The notes beneath the pieces were generated by a model. The model did no database searches. It was not told the origin of the DNA and saw nothing but the letters and a program-made list of their open reading frames with translations. From NCBI GenBank assembly GCA_002928875.1, contig PERO01000020.1, forward strand, positions 124,001 to 188,000: DNA of 64,000 nt, given 5' to 3'. Below are positions 1 to 9,989 of this stretch, one piece after another. This stretch comes from Methylobacterium sp. Lineage in GTDB: Bacteria > Pseudomonadota > Alphaproteobacteria > Rhizobiales > Beijerinckiaceae. Within the stretch, counting starts at the first letter, position 1. Each line of letters opens with the position of its first letter. The position numbers and the translations under genes are program-made.

Positions 1-1376
1 GCGGAGGTGGGTTCGTCCAGCACCACGAATTCCGGATCGAGCGCCATGGCGCGCGCGATCGCGATGCGCTGGCGCTGGCCGCCGGAGAATTCATGCGGGT
101 AGCGATCCATCGCGGCGGGGTCGAGCCCGACATCGACGAGCGCGTGGGCCACGCGCTCGCGGGCGCGCTTTTCCTTCAATCCCGGCTCCTGGATGTAGAG
201 CCCTTCGGCCACGATATCCGCGACCGACATGCGCGGCGAGAGCGAGCCATAGGGATCCTGGAAGACGATCTGCATGGCCTTGCGCATCGGGCGCATCTCG
301 GCGAAGCCGAGGCCCTGCACATCGCGCCCCAGCACGACGATCCGGCCCTCCGAGCGGATCATCCGGAGGATCGCGAGACCGAGCGTGGTTTTCCCCGAGC
401 CGGATTCGCCCACGACGCCCAGGGTCTCGCCCTTGCGGATGCGCAGCGACACGCCATCCACCGCCTTCACATGGCCCGTCACCTTGCGGAAGAAGCCCGA
501 GCGGATCGGGAAATGCACCTTCACATCGCTGATTTCCGCCACCACTGGCGCATCCGGGTGCGGCACGGGCGGCTCGCCCGAGGGTTCGGCCGCGAGCAAC
601 GCCTTCGTATAGGCATGCTGCGGCTTCGCGAAGACCTCGGCCACCGGCCCCTGCTCGACGATCTCGCCCTTCTTCATCACCGCGACCCGATGCGCGAGGC
701 GACGCACGATGCCGAGATCATGCGTGATGAAAAGCATCGCCATGCCGGTCTCGCGCTGGAGGTCCTTCAGAAGCGCGAGGATCTGCGCCTGCACGGTGAC
801 ATCGAGCGCGGTGGTCGGCTCATCAGCGATGAGAAGCGCGGGCTCGTTCGCGAGCGCCATGGCGATCATCACGCGCTGGCGCTGTCCGCCCGAAAGCTGG
901 TGCGGATAGGCGCCGAGGCGCTTCTCCGGCTCGCGAATGCCCACCTTGTTCAGGAGATCGAGTACACGCGCCCGCGCCGCCTCGCCCGAAAGGCCGCGAT
1001 GGATGGAGAGGATCTCGCCGATCTGCTGCTCGATCGTGTGCAGCGGATTGAGCGAGGTCATCGGCTCCTGGAAGATCATCGAGATCGCATTGCCGCGCAC
1101 GCTGCGCAAAGCCGCATCGCCCGCGTTCAGCAGGTCGCGCGTTGGCTTGCCCGCCTCGGCAAAGAGCACGCGGCCCGAGGGGTGATGCGCGGCGGGATAG
1201 TTCAGCAGGCCCAGCACCGAAAGCGCCGTCACGGATTTCCCCGAGCCGGATTCGCCGACGATCGCCAGCGTCTCGCCCTTCTCGACCGTGAAGGAGACGC
1301 CGCGCACCGCGAGGCTCTCCTGCCCGCCCTGCCGGAAAGCCACTGCGAGATTGTCGACCGCGAGAAGGGGGCTCAT
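1..1376 (-). CDS. yejF: Dual-ATPase subunit of peptide ABC importer (YejF type), 3'-truncated by window edge
   Basis: Energises a peptide/microcin-type ABC importer with the two permeases and binding protein encoded just upstream. About 458 residues are visible. The first nucleotide-binding domain has Walker A GESGSGKS near residues 41-48, signature LSGGQRQR and Walker B LLIADEP. The second has [16 protein letters not shown] and VVLDEPTSA, where the window stops, so only the end of the second domain and the C-terminal tail are missing. The ATG overlaps the stop of the preceding permease gene (ATGA), implying translational coupling. Two tandem ATPase domains in one chain is the YejF arrangement rather than separate DppD/DppF. 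The transported substrate is inferred from the family only. Confidence 0.9.
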   Translation of the reverse strand, partial: MSPLLAVDNLAVAFRQGGQESLAVRGVSFTVEKGETLAIVGESGSGKSVTALSVLGLLNYPAAHHPSGRVLFAEAGKPTRDLLNAGDAALRSVRGNAISMIFQEPMTSLNPLHTIEQQIGEILSIHRGLSGEAARARVLDLLNKVGIREPEKRLGAYPHQLSGGQRQRVMIAMALANEPALLIADEPTTALDVTVQAQILALLKDLQRETGMAMLFITHDLGIVRRLAHRVAVMKKGEIVEQGPVAEVFAKPQHAYTKALLAAEPSGEPPVPHPDAPVVAEISDVKVHFPIRSGFFRKVTGHVKAVDGVSLRIRKGETLGVVGESGSGKTTLGLAILRMIRSEGRIVVLGRDVQGLGFAEMRPMRKAMQIVFQDPYGSLSPRMSVADIVAEGLYIQEPGLKEKRARERVAHALVDVGLDPAAMDRYPHEFSGGQRQRIAIARAMALDPEFVVLDEPTS

Positions 1377-2557
1377 GCAAACGTCTTCCGGGGGTCGAAG
1401 GCATCACGCACCGCCTCACCGATGAAAATCAGCAGCGAGAGCATGCTGGCGATGACGACGAAGCCGGCGAGGCCCAGCCAGGGGGCCTGCAGGTTCGACT
1501 TGCCCTGCTGGAGGAGTTCGCCCAGCGAGGGCGAGCCGGGCGGCAGGCCAAAGCCGAGGAAATCGAGCGAGGTCAGCGTCGTGATCGAGGAATTGAGCAC
1601 GAAAGGCAGATAGGTCAGCGTCGCGACCATCGCGTTGGGCAGGATGTGGCGCATCATGATCGCGCGATCGCCAAGGCCCAGCGCGCGGGCGGCATTCACA
1701 TATTCGAAGTTGCGCGCCCGCAGGAATTCGGCGCGCACCACGCCGACAAGCGTGGTCCATTTGAACAGCAGCAGGATGAAGAGCAGGATGAAGAAGCTCG
1801 GCGTGATCACCGCCGAGAGGATGATCAGCAAATAGAGCAGCGGCATCGAGGTCCAGATCTCGATGAAACGCTGGAAGATGAGATCGGTCTTGCCGCCGAA
1901 ATAGCCCTGCACCGCGCCGGCCGCGATGCCGATGACGGACGCGAAAACCGCAAGGATCAACCCGAACAGCACGGATATCCGGAAGCCATAGATCAGCCGC
2001 GCCACGACATCGCGCCCGCGATCATCCGTGCCGAGCCAGTTCCATTCGATATCCCGACACGTCTTGCCGCCGGTCTTCGCGGCGGCGGCGGCGCATTGCT
2101 CGGATGTCAGCATCCAGGTCGGCGGCGCGGGCGCCGGCACCGGCAGGTCGCGGTTGATGGTGCGATGATGGAAGCGGATCGGCGGGAAGACCATGAAGCC
2201 GTTCTCGTTGATCTCCTGCGCGATCACCGGGTCGCGGTAATCCGTCACCGCGAGGAAGCCGCCGAACTTCTCCTCGGGGTAATCGACCAGAACGGGAAAC
2301 AGCCATTCGCCCTTGTAATGCGCGACAATCGGCCGGTCATTCGCGAGGAATTCCGCGAAGAGGCTGAGCACGAACAGCACCATGAAGATCCAGAACGACC
2401 AGTAGCCGCGCCGGTTCGCCTGGAAATTCTTCAGTCGGCGCTGGTTCAGCGGCGAGAGCTTCACGAAGCGGCCGAGGAGCCCGCCCGTTTCCGGCACGGG
2501 CGGCGCGAGCGGGGCGCGATCATCGGCGGCGAGTTCGGACATCACCCGCTCAGACAT
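1373..2557 (-). CDS. yejE: Peptide ABC transporter permease (YejE type)
   Basis: Inner-membrane permease of 394 residues, second half of the transmembrane channel of the Yej-type importer. The cytoplasmic N-terminus carries the [20 protein letters not shown] segment typical of YejE, then a first membrane helix, a long periplasmic stretch (about residues 65-165), and five further helices with the DppC-type EAA loop ([22 protein letters not shown]) that docks on the ATPase. [13 protein letters not shown] before the second helix is characteristic of the DppC/OppC/YejE group. The start overlaps the yejB stop by eight bases and the stop overlaps the ATPase start by four. A second in-frame ATG five codons in is an alternative start. 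Confidence 0.9.
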   Translation of the reverse strand: MSERVMSELAADDRAPLAPPVPETGGLLGRFVKLSPLNQRRLKNFQANRRGYWSFWIFMVLFVLSLFAEFLANDRPIVAHYKGEWLFPVLVDYPEEKFGGFLAVTDYRDPVIAQEINENGFMVFPPIRFHHRTINRDLPVPAPAPPTWMLTSEQCAAAAAKTGGKTCRDIEWNWLGTDDRGRDVVARLIYGFRISVLFGLILAVFASVIGIAAGAVQGYFGGKTDLIFQRFIEIWTSMPLLYLLIILSAVITPSFFILLFILLLFKWTTLVGVVRAEFLRARNFEYVNAARALGLGDRAIMMRHILPNAMVATLTYLPFVLNSSITTLTSLDFLGFGLPPGSPSLGELLQQGKSNLQAPWLGLAGFVVIASMLSLLIFIGEAVRDAFDPRKTFA

Positions 2558-3653
2558 CGCGCGCCTCGAAATCGATGCGCGGGTCGATATAGGTATAGGT
2601 GAGATCGGTCAGCAGCGTGATGACGAGGCCCATCAGCGCGAAGATGTAGAGCGTCGCGAAGACGACCGGATAATCGCGCCCGAGCGTCGCCTCATAGGAG
2701 AGCAACCCCAGGCCATCGAGCGAGAAGATCGTCTCGATCAGCAGCGACCCCGTGAAGAAGGCGTGGATGAAGGCGCCGGGGAAGCCGGCGATCACGATCA
2801 GCATCGCGTTGCGGAACACATGGCCGTAGAGCACGCGGCTCTCGCTCAGGCCCTTCATGCGGGCGGTGAGCACATATTGCTTGCGGATTTCATCCAGGAA
2901 CGAATTCTTGGTCAGCAGCGTCAGCGTCGCGAATTGCGAGAGGATCATCGCGGTCAGCGGCAGGGTGATGTGCCAGAGATAATCGAGGATCTTCCCGCCG
3001 AGCGAGAGCTGGTCGAAATTCGAGCTGGTCAGGCCGCGCAGGGGGAAGATCTGCCAGAACGACCCGCCCGCAAACAACACCACCAGCAAAACCGCGAACA
3101 GAAAGCCGGGAATCGCGTAGGCCACGACGATCACGCCGCTCGTCCAGACATCGAAGGCCGAACCGTCCCGCACCGCCTTGCGAATGCCAAGCGGAATGGA
3201 GATCGCATAGGCGATCAGCGTCATCCAGAGGCCGAGCGACACCGAGACCGGCAGCTTCTCGAGGATGAGATCCACCACGCTGGCATCACGGAAGAAGCTG
3301 CGCCCGAAATCGAAGCGAGCATAATCCCACACCATCTTCAGGAAGCGCTCATGCGCCGGCTTATCGAAGCCGAACTGCTTCTCGAGTTCCTTGATGAAGG
3401 CGGGATCGAGCCCCTGCGCGCCGCGATAGCTGGAGGTGGCATCGCCCGCCCCGCCGCTCTGCGCCGCCGCGCCGATATCGCCGCCGCCCCCGCCGATGCG
3501 GCTCGAACCGCTAGCATCCTGCCCCTGAAGCTGCGCGATGATCCGCTCCACCGGCCCGCCCGGCGCGAACTGGATGATGACGAAGGAGAGCAGAAGGATG
3601 CCGAGCAAAGTCGGCACCATCAGCACTAGCCGGCGCAGAGTATAGGCCAGCAT
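2550..3653 (-). CDS. yejB: Peptide ABC transporter permease (YejB type)
   Basis: Inner-membrane permease of 367 residues, first half of the channel. It starts [18 protein letters not shown], a DppB-type first helix, followed by a periplasmic loop of about 120 residues that is rich in Gly/Ala around residues 50-70 and longer than in DppB, as is usual for YejB. Five more helices and an EAA loop ([20 protein letters not shown]) follow. The start ATG shares one base with the stop of the binding-protein gene (TGATG). Open frame continues upstream, but that stretch is binding-protein coding sequence on the same strand in another frame, so the internal ATG is preferred. Confidence 0.9.
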   Translation of the reverse strand: MLAYTLRRLVLMVPTLLGILLLSFVIIQFAPGGPVERIIAQLQGQDASGSSRIGGGGGDIGAAAQSGGAGDATSSYRGAQGLDPAFIKELEKQFGFDKPAHERFLKMVWDYARFDFGRSFFRDASVVDLILEKLPVSVSLGLWMTLIAYAISIPLGIRKAVRDGSAFDVWTSGVIVVAYAIPGFLFAVLLVVLFAGGSFWQIFPLRGLTSSNFDQLSLGGKILDYLWHITLPLTAMILSQFATLTLLTKNSFLDEIRKQYVLTARMKGLSESRVLYGHVFRNAMLIVIAGFPGAFIHAFFTGSLLIETIFSLDGLGLLSYEATLGRDYPVVFATLYIFALMGLVITLLTDLTYTYIDPRIDFEARDV

Positions 3654-5623
3654 CAGCGCCCGAGCCTCTGGGCCTTGGCCGCATCGCGCCACCAGGTGGC
3701 CATGGCGATGCCGGTGGGCGAACCGCCCAGCGCCGGAATCGGGCCGGGGCGCTCGAACATGTCCCAATAGGCCATGAAATGCTCGCCCGAATACCAGGCG
3801 GGGATCCAGTAGCGCCCGGCGCGCAGCACCCGATCGAGCGCGCGCGCCGCGATCGTCAGTTCCTCGCGGGTCTTCGCGGCGATGATCTTCTCGATGAGTT
3901 CGTCCACGGCCGGATCGGCGATGCCCGCGAGATTGCGCGAGCCTTGCGTCTTCGCGGCCTGCGAACCGAACAGCGCCCTGAGGCTTTCGCCGGGCGCCAG
4001 CGACATCACGAAGCGGGCGGAGAGGATGTCGAAATCGAATTCCTGCTGGCGCTTCTGGAATTGCGAGGGATCCACCACGCGGATCGCGCCCTCGATGCCG
4101 AGCAGGCGCAAATTCTTGATGATCGATTCCGTATGCCGGCTGATGGCATTGTCGAATTCGAGGAACTCGATCTCTATCTTCGTGCCGTCGGGCAGGCGCA
4201 GCACGTTATCCGGGCCGCGCTTGGCGCCGGCCGCCGTGAGCAGTTGCGAGGCCCGGCGCAGGATGTTGCGATCCTGCCCCGAACCATCGCTCTCCGGCGG
4301 CGACCAAGGCTCGCCGAACACGTCCTCGGGCACCTTGCCGCGCAAGGGTTCGAGCAGCGCCAGTTCCGCCGGCGAGGGCTTGCCCTCGGCCTTCATGGGC
4401 GAATTCTCGAAATAGGAAGCGGTGCGCTTCCTCAATCCGAACATCAGGTTGCGGTTCACCCATTCGAAATCGAGCGCGAGCGCCATGGCCTCCCGCACGC
4501 GCGGATCGCGAAATTGCGGGCGGCGGGTGTTCATGAACCAGCCCTGCGTGCCGGAGGGACGGCCATCCGGCGCCGTCTCGCGCTTCACGCGGCCATCCTT
4601 CATCGCCGGGAAATCGTAGCGCGTCGCCCAGGTCAGCGAGGTGAATTCCTCGCGGAAAGAGAAGGTGCCGGCGGTGAAGGCCTGGAAGGCCGCCTCGCGA
4701 TCGCGGAAATACTCGTAGCGGATGGTCTCGAAATTCCCCTGACCCACGGAGACGGGCAGATCCTTGCCCCAGTAATCCGCGACGCGGCGGAAGGTGATCG
4801 AGCGGCCGACATCGACCTTGTCGACCTTGTAACCGCCCGACCCGAGGGGGCTTTCGAGCGTGCCGGCATCGAAATCCCGCGTCGCGTAATAGGCCTTCGA
4901 GAAGATCGGCAGGCCCGCCGCGACCAGCGGCAATTCGCGGCTGCGATTGGGCGCGAAGCGGAATTCCACCTCGTCGGGCGCGATGGCCTCCGCGCCGAGA
5001 ACCCGTTCCAGGGCAATGCGATAGCCCGCATGCGCCTTCGGGCTCTTCAGCGTCTCGAGCGTGAACACCACATCCGCCGCAGTGATGGGGCTGCCATCAT
5101 GGAAGCGGGCCTGCGGCCGCAGCTTGAAGCGATAGCGCAGGCCATCCGGTGTGCGCCGCACGCTCTCGGCGACGAGGCCGTAGAGCGAATCCGATTCATC
5201 CGACGCACCGGTCATCAGGCTGTCGTAGATGAGACTCATCCCCGCCGCACCATTGCCGCGCATCGAGAAGGTGTTCAGCGTGTCGTAGGTGGTGAAATTC
5301 TGGTTGCCGGAGAGCGAGGTGATCTGGGTCGAGAATTCGCCACCCGTCGGCGCATCGGGCCGCACATAATCGAAGCGCTTGAAATCGGCCGGATATTTCA
5401 GATCGCCGAAAATCGACATGCCGTGGCTTGGCGCCTCGAAGCCTTGAGCGTCGGTGGATTGCGCCACGGTGGCCTGGGCTCTCGCACGCTCCTGCGGCAG
5501 CAGGGTGGAAACCCCGATCAGCGCCGCGCCGGTGAGAAGCCTGCGCCGCGACAGCGCGAGGCGGTTGGCCCATTCGATCGGATCTTCCCTCACGCTCGGA
5601 TGCTCCCGGGTTCGCCGAATCAC
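3653..5623 (-). CDS. yejA: Periplasmic extracytoplasmic peptide-binding protein (YejA type, SBP family 5)
   Basis: Substrate-binding lipoprotein-like component of 656 residues; family 5 proteins bind oligopeptides, dipeptides or opines in the periplasm. A twin-arginine-like signal is visible (SRRRLL at residues 25-30, hydrophobic stretch, likely cleavage near ARAQA, residue 51), suggesting Tat export. The SBP_bac_5 fold is marked by [26 protein letters not shown]. Length is slightly greater than E. coli YejA. The start codon is GTG with AGGGA six bases upstream; no ATG gives a complete signal peptide. First gene of the yejABEF-like operon, transcribed leftwards. Confidence 0.88.
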   Translation of the reverse strand: MIRRTREHPSVREDPIEWANRLALSRRRLLTGAALIGVSTLLPQERARAQATVAQSTDAQGFEAPSHGMSIFGDLKYPADFKRFDYVRPDAPTGGEFSTQITSLSGNQNFTTYDTLNTFSMRGNGAAGMSLIYDSLMTGASDESDSLYGLVAESVRRTPDGLRYRFKLRPQARFHDGSPITAADVVFTLETLKSPKAHAGYRIALERVLGAEAIAPDEVEFRFAPNRSRELPLVAAGLPIFSKAYYATRDFDAGTLESPLGSGGYKVDKVDVGRSITFRRVADYWGKDLPVSVGQGNFETIRYEYFRDREAAFQAFTAGTFSFREEFTSLTWATRYDFPAMKDGRVKRETAPDGRPSGTQGWFMNTRRPQFRDPRVREAMALALDFEWVNRNLMFGLRKRTASYFENSPMKAEGKPSPAELALLEPLRGKVPEDVFGEPWSPPESDGSGQDRNILRRASQLLTAAGAKRGPDNVLRLPDGTKIEIEFLEFDNAISRHTESIIKNLRLLGIEGAIRVVDPSQFQKRQQEFDFDILSARFVMSLAPGESLRALFGSQAAKTQGSRNLAGIADPAVDELIEKIIAAKTREELTIAARALDRVLRAGRYWIPAWYSGEHFMAYWDMFERPGPIPALGGSPTGIAMATWWRDAAKAQRLGR

Positions 5624-5650
5624 TTATCGTCCCTGAGGAGAAACTATGGT

Positions 5651-5699
5651 GCGCCTGCGCCTGAAGGCCAGAGGCAGGCGCGACCTTTGCCCGGCAAAG
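5651..5699 (-). promoter_or_regulatory. Palindrome and hairpin in the yejA upstream region
   Basis: A 15-bp palindrome with 7-bp arms (CTTTGCC-C-GGCAAAG, 5685-5699) lies upstream of yejA, followed in the yejA direction by an inverted repeat GCGCCTG/CAGGCGC (5651-5657 with 5675-5681) that would fold in the leader RNA. The palindrome looks like a dimeric repressor operator and the second repeat like a leader hairpin; neither function is shown. No clear -35/-10 pair is visible. Confidence 0.3.
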
Positions 5700-5735
5700 C
5701 CTACCGGATTTCCGGATATCTGGCTTGCGAGGGGC

Positions 5736-5762
5736 AAGAAAAAAGGCCGGTCGCCCGGCCTT
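5736..5762 (-). terminator. Intrinsic terminator of the cytochrome c gene
   Basis: Read leftwards, an 8-bp perfect stem AAGGCCGG/CCGGCCTT with a GCGA tetraloop is followed by a run of T (TTTTCTT). It begins about 25 bp after the cytochrome c stop codon, the position expected for its rho-independent terminator, and would insulate that gene from yejABEF. Confidence 0.8.
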
Positions 5763-5786
5763 TCCATTCCTTCGATGTGTCGATGC

Positions 5787-6341
5787 TCACTGCGGCAGCG
5801 GCGCCGGCGCATCCGCCTGCTGGCGCATGTAGGCCAGGAGATCGGCGCGCTCATCCGGGCGAGAAATGCCGGCATAGTTCATCGAGGTGCCAGGCAGATA
5901 ACCCTTGGGATTGGCGATGAAGGCATCGAGCTGCTCGAAATCCCACTTCTCGCCCTTGCCCGCGCGTTCCTTCAAGGCATTCGAGTAGTTGAAGCCGGCG
6001 GCAGAACCCTTCACGCGGGCCACCACGCCGTAAAGCAGCGGGCCCTGACCATTCTTGCCATCTTTCGTGAACTGGTGGCAGGCCGCGCATTTGCGCGCAG
6101 CGGTGGCACCCTTCTCGGCGCTGGCGGAAGCGAGGCGCTTGGCAATGGGCTCGGCCGGCGCGGCGGCGGCGGCCGGCGCAGCGGCAGCACCGGCATCCGC
6201 CTGCGGCTCGGGCAGCTCGTAGCCTGCCTTCACCACCGGTTTCTGATGCACGAGCATGCCCGACAGGAACCCGATGCCCATCGCCAGAGTCAGCATGCCA
6301 AGCACGGCACCGGCGATCTTGTTAAACTCGTTCGAATCCAT
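5787..6341 (-). CDS. cycM: Membrane-anchored cytochrome c (CycM / c-552 type)
   Basis: Electron carrier anchored in the inner membrane, expected to pass electrons from the bc1 complex to an aa3-type oxidase, as CycM does in rhizobia. The 184 residues comprise an uncleaved N-terminal helix (about 7-30), an Ala/Pro-rich linker (about 45-66) and a class I cytochrome c domain with the haem motif CAACH at 85-89 and a likely Met ligand in GTSMNYAG (Met154). The internal ATG is chosen because it gives MDSNEFNKIAGAVLG, the usual CycM N-terminus; the longer frame lacks family resemblance. It is divergent from kdsB, a typical rhizobial arrangement. A TTGACG element about 80 bp upstream could be its -35 but the -10 is poor. 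Confidence 0.87.
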   Translation of the reverse strand: MDSNEFNKIAGAVLGMLTLAMGIGFLSGMLVHQKPVVKAGYELPEPQADAGAAAAPAAAAAPAEPIAKRLASASAEKGATAARKCAACHQFTKDGKNGQGPLLYGVVARVKGSAAGFNYSNALKERAGKGEKWDFEQLDAFIANPKGYLPGTSMNYAGISRPDERADLLAYMRQQADAPAPLPQ

Positions 6342-6483
6342 GCTCGCCCCTTGGCCTGCACGATAAAGGCCGGCATGACGCCGGCGGACCGGAAATGGGG
6401 CATTCACGTTTTCGTGCGCCCCGTCAAGCGGTCTTCGCATTCCGCCTTGTGGAGCGGGTGATTACTCGCTTTTCAGGGGCGAA

Positions 6484-6535
6484 GGCAACCCGTATAAGCG
6501 CGCCAAATTGTGCTACTTTTGGCCGCTTGGTATCG
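6484..6535 (+). promoter_or_regulatory. Candidate kdsB promoters
   Basis: Two possible sigma-70 promoters precede kdsB on the plus strand: TTTTCA-17 bp-TATAAG, and TTGTGC-17 bp-TATCGG, the latter giving a leader of about 20 nt. Spacing is right in both but neither matches the consensus well, so this is a suggestion only. Confidence 0.35.
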
Positions 6536-6563
6536 GCCTTGCCCGCGCGCGGAGCTGCCCGTC

Positions 6564-7298
6564 ATGTCCGATCCGCTGATTGTCATTCCGGCGCGCATGG
6601 CCGCGACGCGCCTGCCCGGCAAGCCGATGGCGGAGATCGGCGGCCAGCCGATGATCGTCCAGGTCTGGAAGCGCGCGATCGAATCCGGCATCGGACCGGC
6701 CATCGTCGCCACCGACGCGCCGGAAATCGCCGAGGTTGTGCGGAAGGCCGGCGGCGAGGCGGTGATGACGCGCTCCGACCACCCCTCCGGCTCCGATCGC
6801 ATCCACGAGGCGGTAGAGGCCTATGACCCCGATGGCCGGCATAACGTGATCGTCAATGTGCAGGGGGATCTGCCGACGATCGATCCGCGCGTCATCGCAG
6901 CCTCGCTGCTGCCGCTGGCCGACCCGGCGGTCGATATCGCGACGCTCGCCGCAATCATCCGCCGGGAGGAAGAGAAGACCGCGAGCCACGTCGTGAAGGC
7001 GGTCGGCTCGCGGCTCACCCCGAACCGCATGCGCGCACTCTATTTCACGCGGGCCACGGCGCCGTGGGGCGAAGGCGATCTTCACCACCATATCGGGCTC
7101 TACGCCTATCGCCGGAATGCGCTCCGGCGCTTCGTGAACCTGCCGCCCTCGCCGCTGGAGATGCGCGAAAAGCTCGAGCAATTGCGGGCTTTGGAGGCCG
7201 GCATGCGCATCGACATCGTCGTGGTGGATACCGTGCCCCTCGGCGTCGACACGCCCGAGGATCTGGAGCGCGCCCGCGCGCTGATCGCCGCGCGCTGA
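6564..7298 (+). CDS. kdsB: 3-deoxy-manno-octulosonate cytidylyltransferase (CMP-KDO synthetase)
   Basis: Activates KDO as CMP-KDO for lipid A-core assembly (CTP + KDO gives CMP-KDO + PPi), in the cytoplasm. The 244-residue protein begins [21 protein letters not shown], the nucleotide-binding signature of KdsB, and has [12 protein letters not shown] (metal/CTP site) near residue 100 and the [12 protein letters not shown]-terminal signature. Length is normal. The ATG at MSDPLIV is chosen over an upstream in-frame ATG because the family motif starts there. Its presence, with kdsD at 55 kb, indicates a KDO-containing lipopolysaccharide. pheA follows after about 30 bp and may be co-transcribed. 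Confidence 0.95.
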   Translation: MSDPLIVIPARMAATRLPGKPMAEIGGQPMIVQVWKRAIESGIGPAIVATDAPEIAEVVRKAGGEAVMTRSDHPSGSDRIHEAVEAYDPDGRHNVIVNVQGDLPTIDPRVIAASLLPLADPAVDIATLAAIIRREEEKTASHVVKAVGSRLTPNRMRALYFTRATAPWGEGDLHHHIGLYAYRRNALRRFVNLPPSPLEMREKLEQLRALEAGMRIDIVVVDTVPLGVDTPEDLERARALIAAR

Positions 7299-7329
7299 TT
7301 CATGGCCGCGCGCTGAAAGGAACCGAACG

Positions 7330-8184
7330 ATGAAAAAGGTGATCGCCTTCCAGGGCGAACGCGGCGCGAATTCGGAAATCGCCTGCGCCGAGGTCTATCC
7401 CGGCTGGGAGGCCCTGCCCTGCCCCACCTTCGAGGATGCCTTCGCGGCACTCGGTGACGGCACGGCCGATCTCGCGATGATCCCGATCGAGAATTCGATC
7501 GCGGGGCGCGTGGCGGATATTCATCACCTGCTGCCGAAATCGAATTTCCACATCATCGGCGAGCATTTCCTGCCGATCTATTTTCACCTCATGGCGGTGA
7601 AGGGCGCGAAGCTCGAGGGCATCCGGACCGCCGAGAGCCACATCATGGCCTTGGGGCAGACGCGGCGCTTTCTCAGGAAGCACGGCATCAAGCCGGTGAC
7701 GGCAGCGGATACGGCAGGCTCGGCGAGGCACGTCGCGGAGGCGGGCGATCCCACCCGCGCGGCCATCGCGCCCCGGCTCGCGGCGGAGGTCTACGGCCTC
7801 GATATCCTCGCGGAGCATATCGAGGACGAGAAGCACAACACGACGCGGTTCGTGATCCTCTCGCGCGAGCCGAAAGACGCGCCGCAAGGCGAGGGCACGC
7901 TGATGACGAGCTTCGTCTTCCGCGTGCGCAACGTGCCGGCCGCGCTCTACAAGGCGATGGGCGGTTTCGCGACCAATGGCATCAACATGACGAAGCTCGA
8001 GAGCTACATGGTCGATGGCCAGTTCTCGGCCACGCAGTTCTATGCCGATGTGGAAGGCCACCCGGAGGATCGCAACCTCAAACTGGCCTTGGAAGAACTC
8101 GCCTTCTTCTCGAAGGAATTGCGCATTCTCGGGACATACAAGGCGCATCCCTATCGCAAGGAAGTGAGCCCGCCGGCGGAGTGA
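7330..8184 (+). CDS. pheA: Prephenate dehydratase
   Basis: Converts prephenate to phenylpyruvate (phenylalanine biosynthesis). A monofunctional 284-residue enzyme without the chorismate mutase domain of enteric PheA. The two catalytic lobes span about residues 3-180, with the essential TRF motif in NTTRFVIL (Thr172-Phe174) and the substrate-pocket segment IPIENSIAGRV. An ACT regulatory domain (about 195-270) contains LESYMVDGQFSATQFYADVEG, where feedback inhibition by phenylalanine is usual. AAAGGA stands about eight bases before the ATG. Placement after kdsB is common in Rhizobiales. Confidence 0.95.
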   Translation: MKKVIAFQGERGANSEIACAEVYPGWEALPCPTFEDAFAALGDGTADLAMIPIENSIAGRVADIHHLLPKSNFHIIGEHFLPIYFHLMAVKGAKLEGIRTAESHIMALGQTRRFLRKHGIKPVTAADTAGSARHVAEAGDPTRAAIAPRLAAEVYGLDILAEHIEDEKHNTTRFVILSREPKDAPQGEGTLMTSFVFRVRNVPAALYKAMGGFATNGINMTKLESYMVDGQFSATQFYADVEGHPEDRNLKLALEELAFFSKELRILGTYKAHPYRKEVSPPAE

Positions 8185-8207
8185 GCGCAAGGCTCAAACC
8201 GCGACAT

Positions 8208-8299
8208 GTCATCCCCGACGGCCCGCAGGAACGGGCGGGAAACATCAGCATGCTTCGAAAAAGGATTCCCGCCCGAGGCTGTGCCTCGTCGGGAATGAC
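8208..8299. repeat. 92-bp inverted-repeat intergenic element
   Basis: Outer arms GTCATCCCCGACG and CGTCGGGAATGAC pair with one mismatch and enclose a nested hairpin (8265-8296; ATTCCCG...CGAGGC-TGT-GCCTCG...CGGGAAT). It lies between the convergent pheA and nudC genes, so it could act as a bidirectional terminator or RNA-stabilising hairpin. The pattern resembles dispersed extragenic palindromes common in alphaproteobacterial genomes; only one copy is in this window. Confidence 0.6.
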
Positions 8300-8305
8300 G
8301 ACCGC

Positions 8306-9262
8306 CTAATCCCTCCGCCCCACGAACAGGCGGATGAGGTGATTGGCGATCGCGAGATGCGGCGGCACCAGCAGCCCGGCGGGGTGGCGCTTCTCCAGCA
8401 TGGAGACCACCTCATCGCGGCTGAACCAGCGGCATTCCTCCAGCTCTTCCTCATCCTTCACGATTGTGAAGCTCGTGGCCTCTGCCACCGCCCCGATCAT
8501 CACCGACATCGGCAGCGGCCAGGGCTGGTTCGCGACGATGCGGACGCGGCCGATCTCGAGCCCCGCCTCCTCCTTGCATTCCCGGCGCACGGCCGCCTCG
8601 ATCGTCTCGCCCGGCTCGACGAAGCCGGCTAGCGTGGAATAGCTGTTCGGCACGAAGCGCGCCTGCCGGCCGAGCACGCAGCGCTCGCCATCCACCACCA
8701 GCATGATGACGACCGGATCGGTGCGCGGAAAATGCTGCGCCCCGCAATGCGCGCAATCGCGCCGCCAGCCCCCCTGCGCGGTGGCGGTCGGTGAGCCGCA
8801 ATTCGCGCAGAACCGATGCTTCCAATGCCAGAGGGTGAGCGCCTTGCCGGCCGCGATGGCCCCGAGATCCGCCGCCGAGACCGGGCGCTCGAAGGCGGCC
8901 TGCCGCACGCCCATCAGCACGAGGCTCGCCTCGGTCTTCAGGGTCTCCTCGATCGCGGGATCCACGAACTGCGCGAAGCGGGGCGAGCCGTTCTCGATGC
9001 CGAGGAACACGCGCTCGCGGTGAAAATCCGGGGCGGGCATTTCGCCGGCGTCGAACAGGGCATCGATCGCCTCGCCGCGTTTCGCCAGCACAACCTGATC
9101 GCCACAGAAGACATAGAATTTCGCGTTGGCGCTCGCCTCGAGCGCGGCCAGCTCCTCCGGACGGCTGCGCAGATGCGCGGCACGATCCAGCGTCGCATGG
9201 GCAAAACCGAGGGTTCTGGGCGGGGCGAGTTCCTGCAGCGAAGGCCAGTCGAAATCCGTCAT
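8306..9262 (-). CDS. nudC: NAD(+) diphosphatase / NADH pyrophosphatase (Nudix)
   Basis: Hydrolyses NAD(H) to NMN(H) and AMP; family members also remove NAD caps from RNA 5' ends. The 318 residues show a zinc ribbon (Cys152, Cys155, Cys170, Cys173), a Nudix box from Gly213 to Ile237 with the REXXEE core (RECKEEAGLEI), and NQPWPLPMS near 245, equivalent to the SQPWPFPxS motif that separates NudC from other Nudix enzymes. N-terminal domain and length are normal. The start overlaps the stop of the HIT gene (ATGA), so the two are translated as a pair. Confidence 0.94.
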   Translation of the reverse strand: MTDFDWPSLQELAPPRTLGFAHATLDRAAHLRSRPEELAALEASANAKFYVFCGDQVVLAKRGEAIDALFDAGEMPAPDFHRERVFLGIENGSPRFAQFVDPAIEETLKTEASLVLMGVRQAAFERPVSAADLGAIAAGKALTLWHWKHRFCANCGSPTATAQGGWRRDCAHCGAQHFPRTDPVVIMLVVDGERCVLGRQARFVPNSYSTLAGFVEPGETIEAAVRRECKEEAGLEIGRVRIVANQPWPLPMSVMIGAVAEATSFTIVKDEEELEECRWFSRDEVVSMLEKRHPAGLLVPPHLAIANHLIRLFVGRRD

Positions 9263-9684
9263 GCGGCTAATCCCAGAGCCTTTTCGAAGCGGTCGATCAA
9301 CGGGCCGACCATGTGGGGTGGATAGGGCACGCGCTCGCCCTTGCCCCAGACCGGGCCGGGCCAGGCCTCATCCGAGACGAAGCGCGCGATGACATGCACG
9401 TGAAGCTGCCGCACCATGTTGCCCAGCGCGCCAACGTTCATCTTGTCGGGGCCGGAGACATCGCGGATCACCTTCTGCGCCAGCGCGATCTCCTCCATGA
9501 GTTCGAGCCTGTCCTCGACCGGCAGATCGATGAATTCCGCCAGATCGGGGCGGCGCGGCACGAGGATCAGCCAGGGGTAGCGAGCATCATCCATCAGCAG
9601 CACGCGGCAGAGCGGCAGATCGCCGATCTCGTAGGCATCGGCTTCGAGCCGTTCATTGAGTTGGAAGCCTTGTTCGCGAGTCAT
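9259..9684 (-). CDS. HIT family protein (histidine-triad hydrolase)
   Basis: Small 141-residue histidine-triad protein, expected to hydrolyse or transfer nucleotidyl groups. The active-site triad is visible as QLHVHVIARF near residue 97; upstream LILVPRRPDLAEFIDLP and VGALGNMV match the COG0537-like HIT fold. Alphaproteobacterial members often neighbour nudC as here, giving a nucleotide-cleaving operon. The real substrate is unknown. Confidence 0.88.
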   Translation of the reverse strand: MTREQGFQLNERLEADAYEIGDLPLCRVLLMDDARYPWLILVPRRPDLAEFIDLPVEDRLELMEEIALAQKVIRDVSGPDKMNVGALGNMVRQLHVHVIARFVSDEAWPGPVWGKGERVPYPPHMVGPLIDRFEKALGLAA

Positions 9685-9771
9685 CGGAGCCCCTTTCCGG
9701 TCCCCGTTCTAGCGCCTCGCCGGGCCGGCTGGCGAGCGGGAAAAACGCAGGATGCCGGCCTTCGGCGTCGC

Positions 9772-9800
9772 TTGTTTTCACCCGCGAGATCGCCCATATA
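9772..9800 (+). promoter_or_regulatory. Promoter of the SRP RNA gene
   Basis: TTGTTT (-35) and CATATA (-10) are separated by exactly 17 bp, with the -10 ending six to seven bases before the predicted 5' end of the SRP RNA. Position and spacing fit a sigma-70 promoter for ffs. Confidence 0.65.
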
Positions 9801-9805
9801 GCGAG

Positions 9806-9901
9806 CGGGAGGTTGGCGATGGACGCATCCCTCGCCAACCGGGTCAGGTCCGGAAGGAAGCAGCCCTAACGAGTCCGAGCGGGTTATTGTCCAGCCTCCC
9901 A
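9806..9901 (+). ncRNA. ffs: Signal recognition particle 4.5S-type RNA
   Basis: RNA of the bacterial SRP, which with Ffh targets nascent membrane proteins. The universally conserved domain IV core is present (GGTCAGGTCCGGAAGG then AAGCAGCC, 9842-9864), with the GGAA-type tetraloop and both asymmetric bulges. Terminal arms GGGAGG (9807-9812) and CCTCCC (9895-9900) close the hairpin, giving a small RNA of about 96 nt without an Alu domain. Lying just before dnaX is common in Rhizobiales. Exact ends are inferred from the stem. Confidence 0.95.
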
Positions 9902-9989
9902 CCCCTTCCCTTGCCAGGCCGAGAAGGCCAGTGTGACGAATGGCGGGACGGGTGCCTGGATGGAAGCGCGCGGCACGGAGGGAGGGATC

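Noticed and set aside
93..1613. 506-codon plus-strand frame over the left-edge ABC genes
   Set aside because: Antisense to clear ATPase and permease genes; composition is His/Arg/Asp-rich with no domain, the usual mirror of GC-rich coding DNA.
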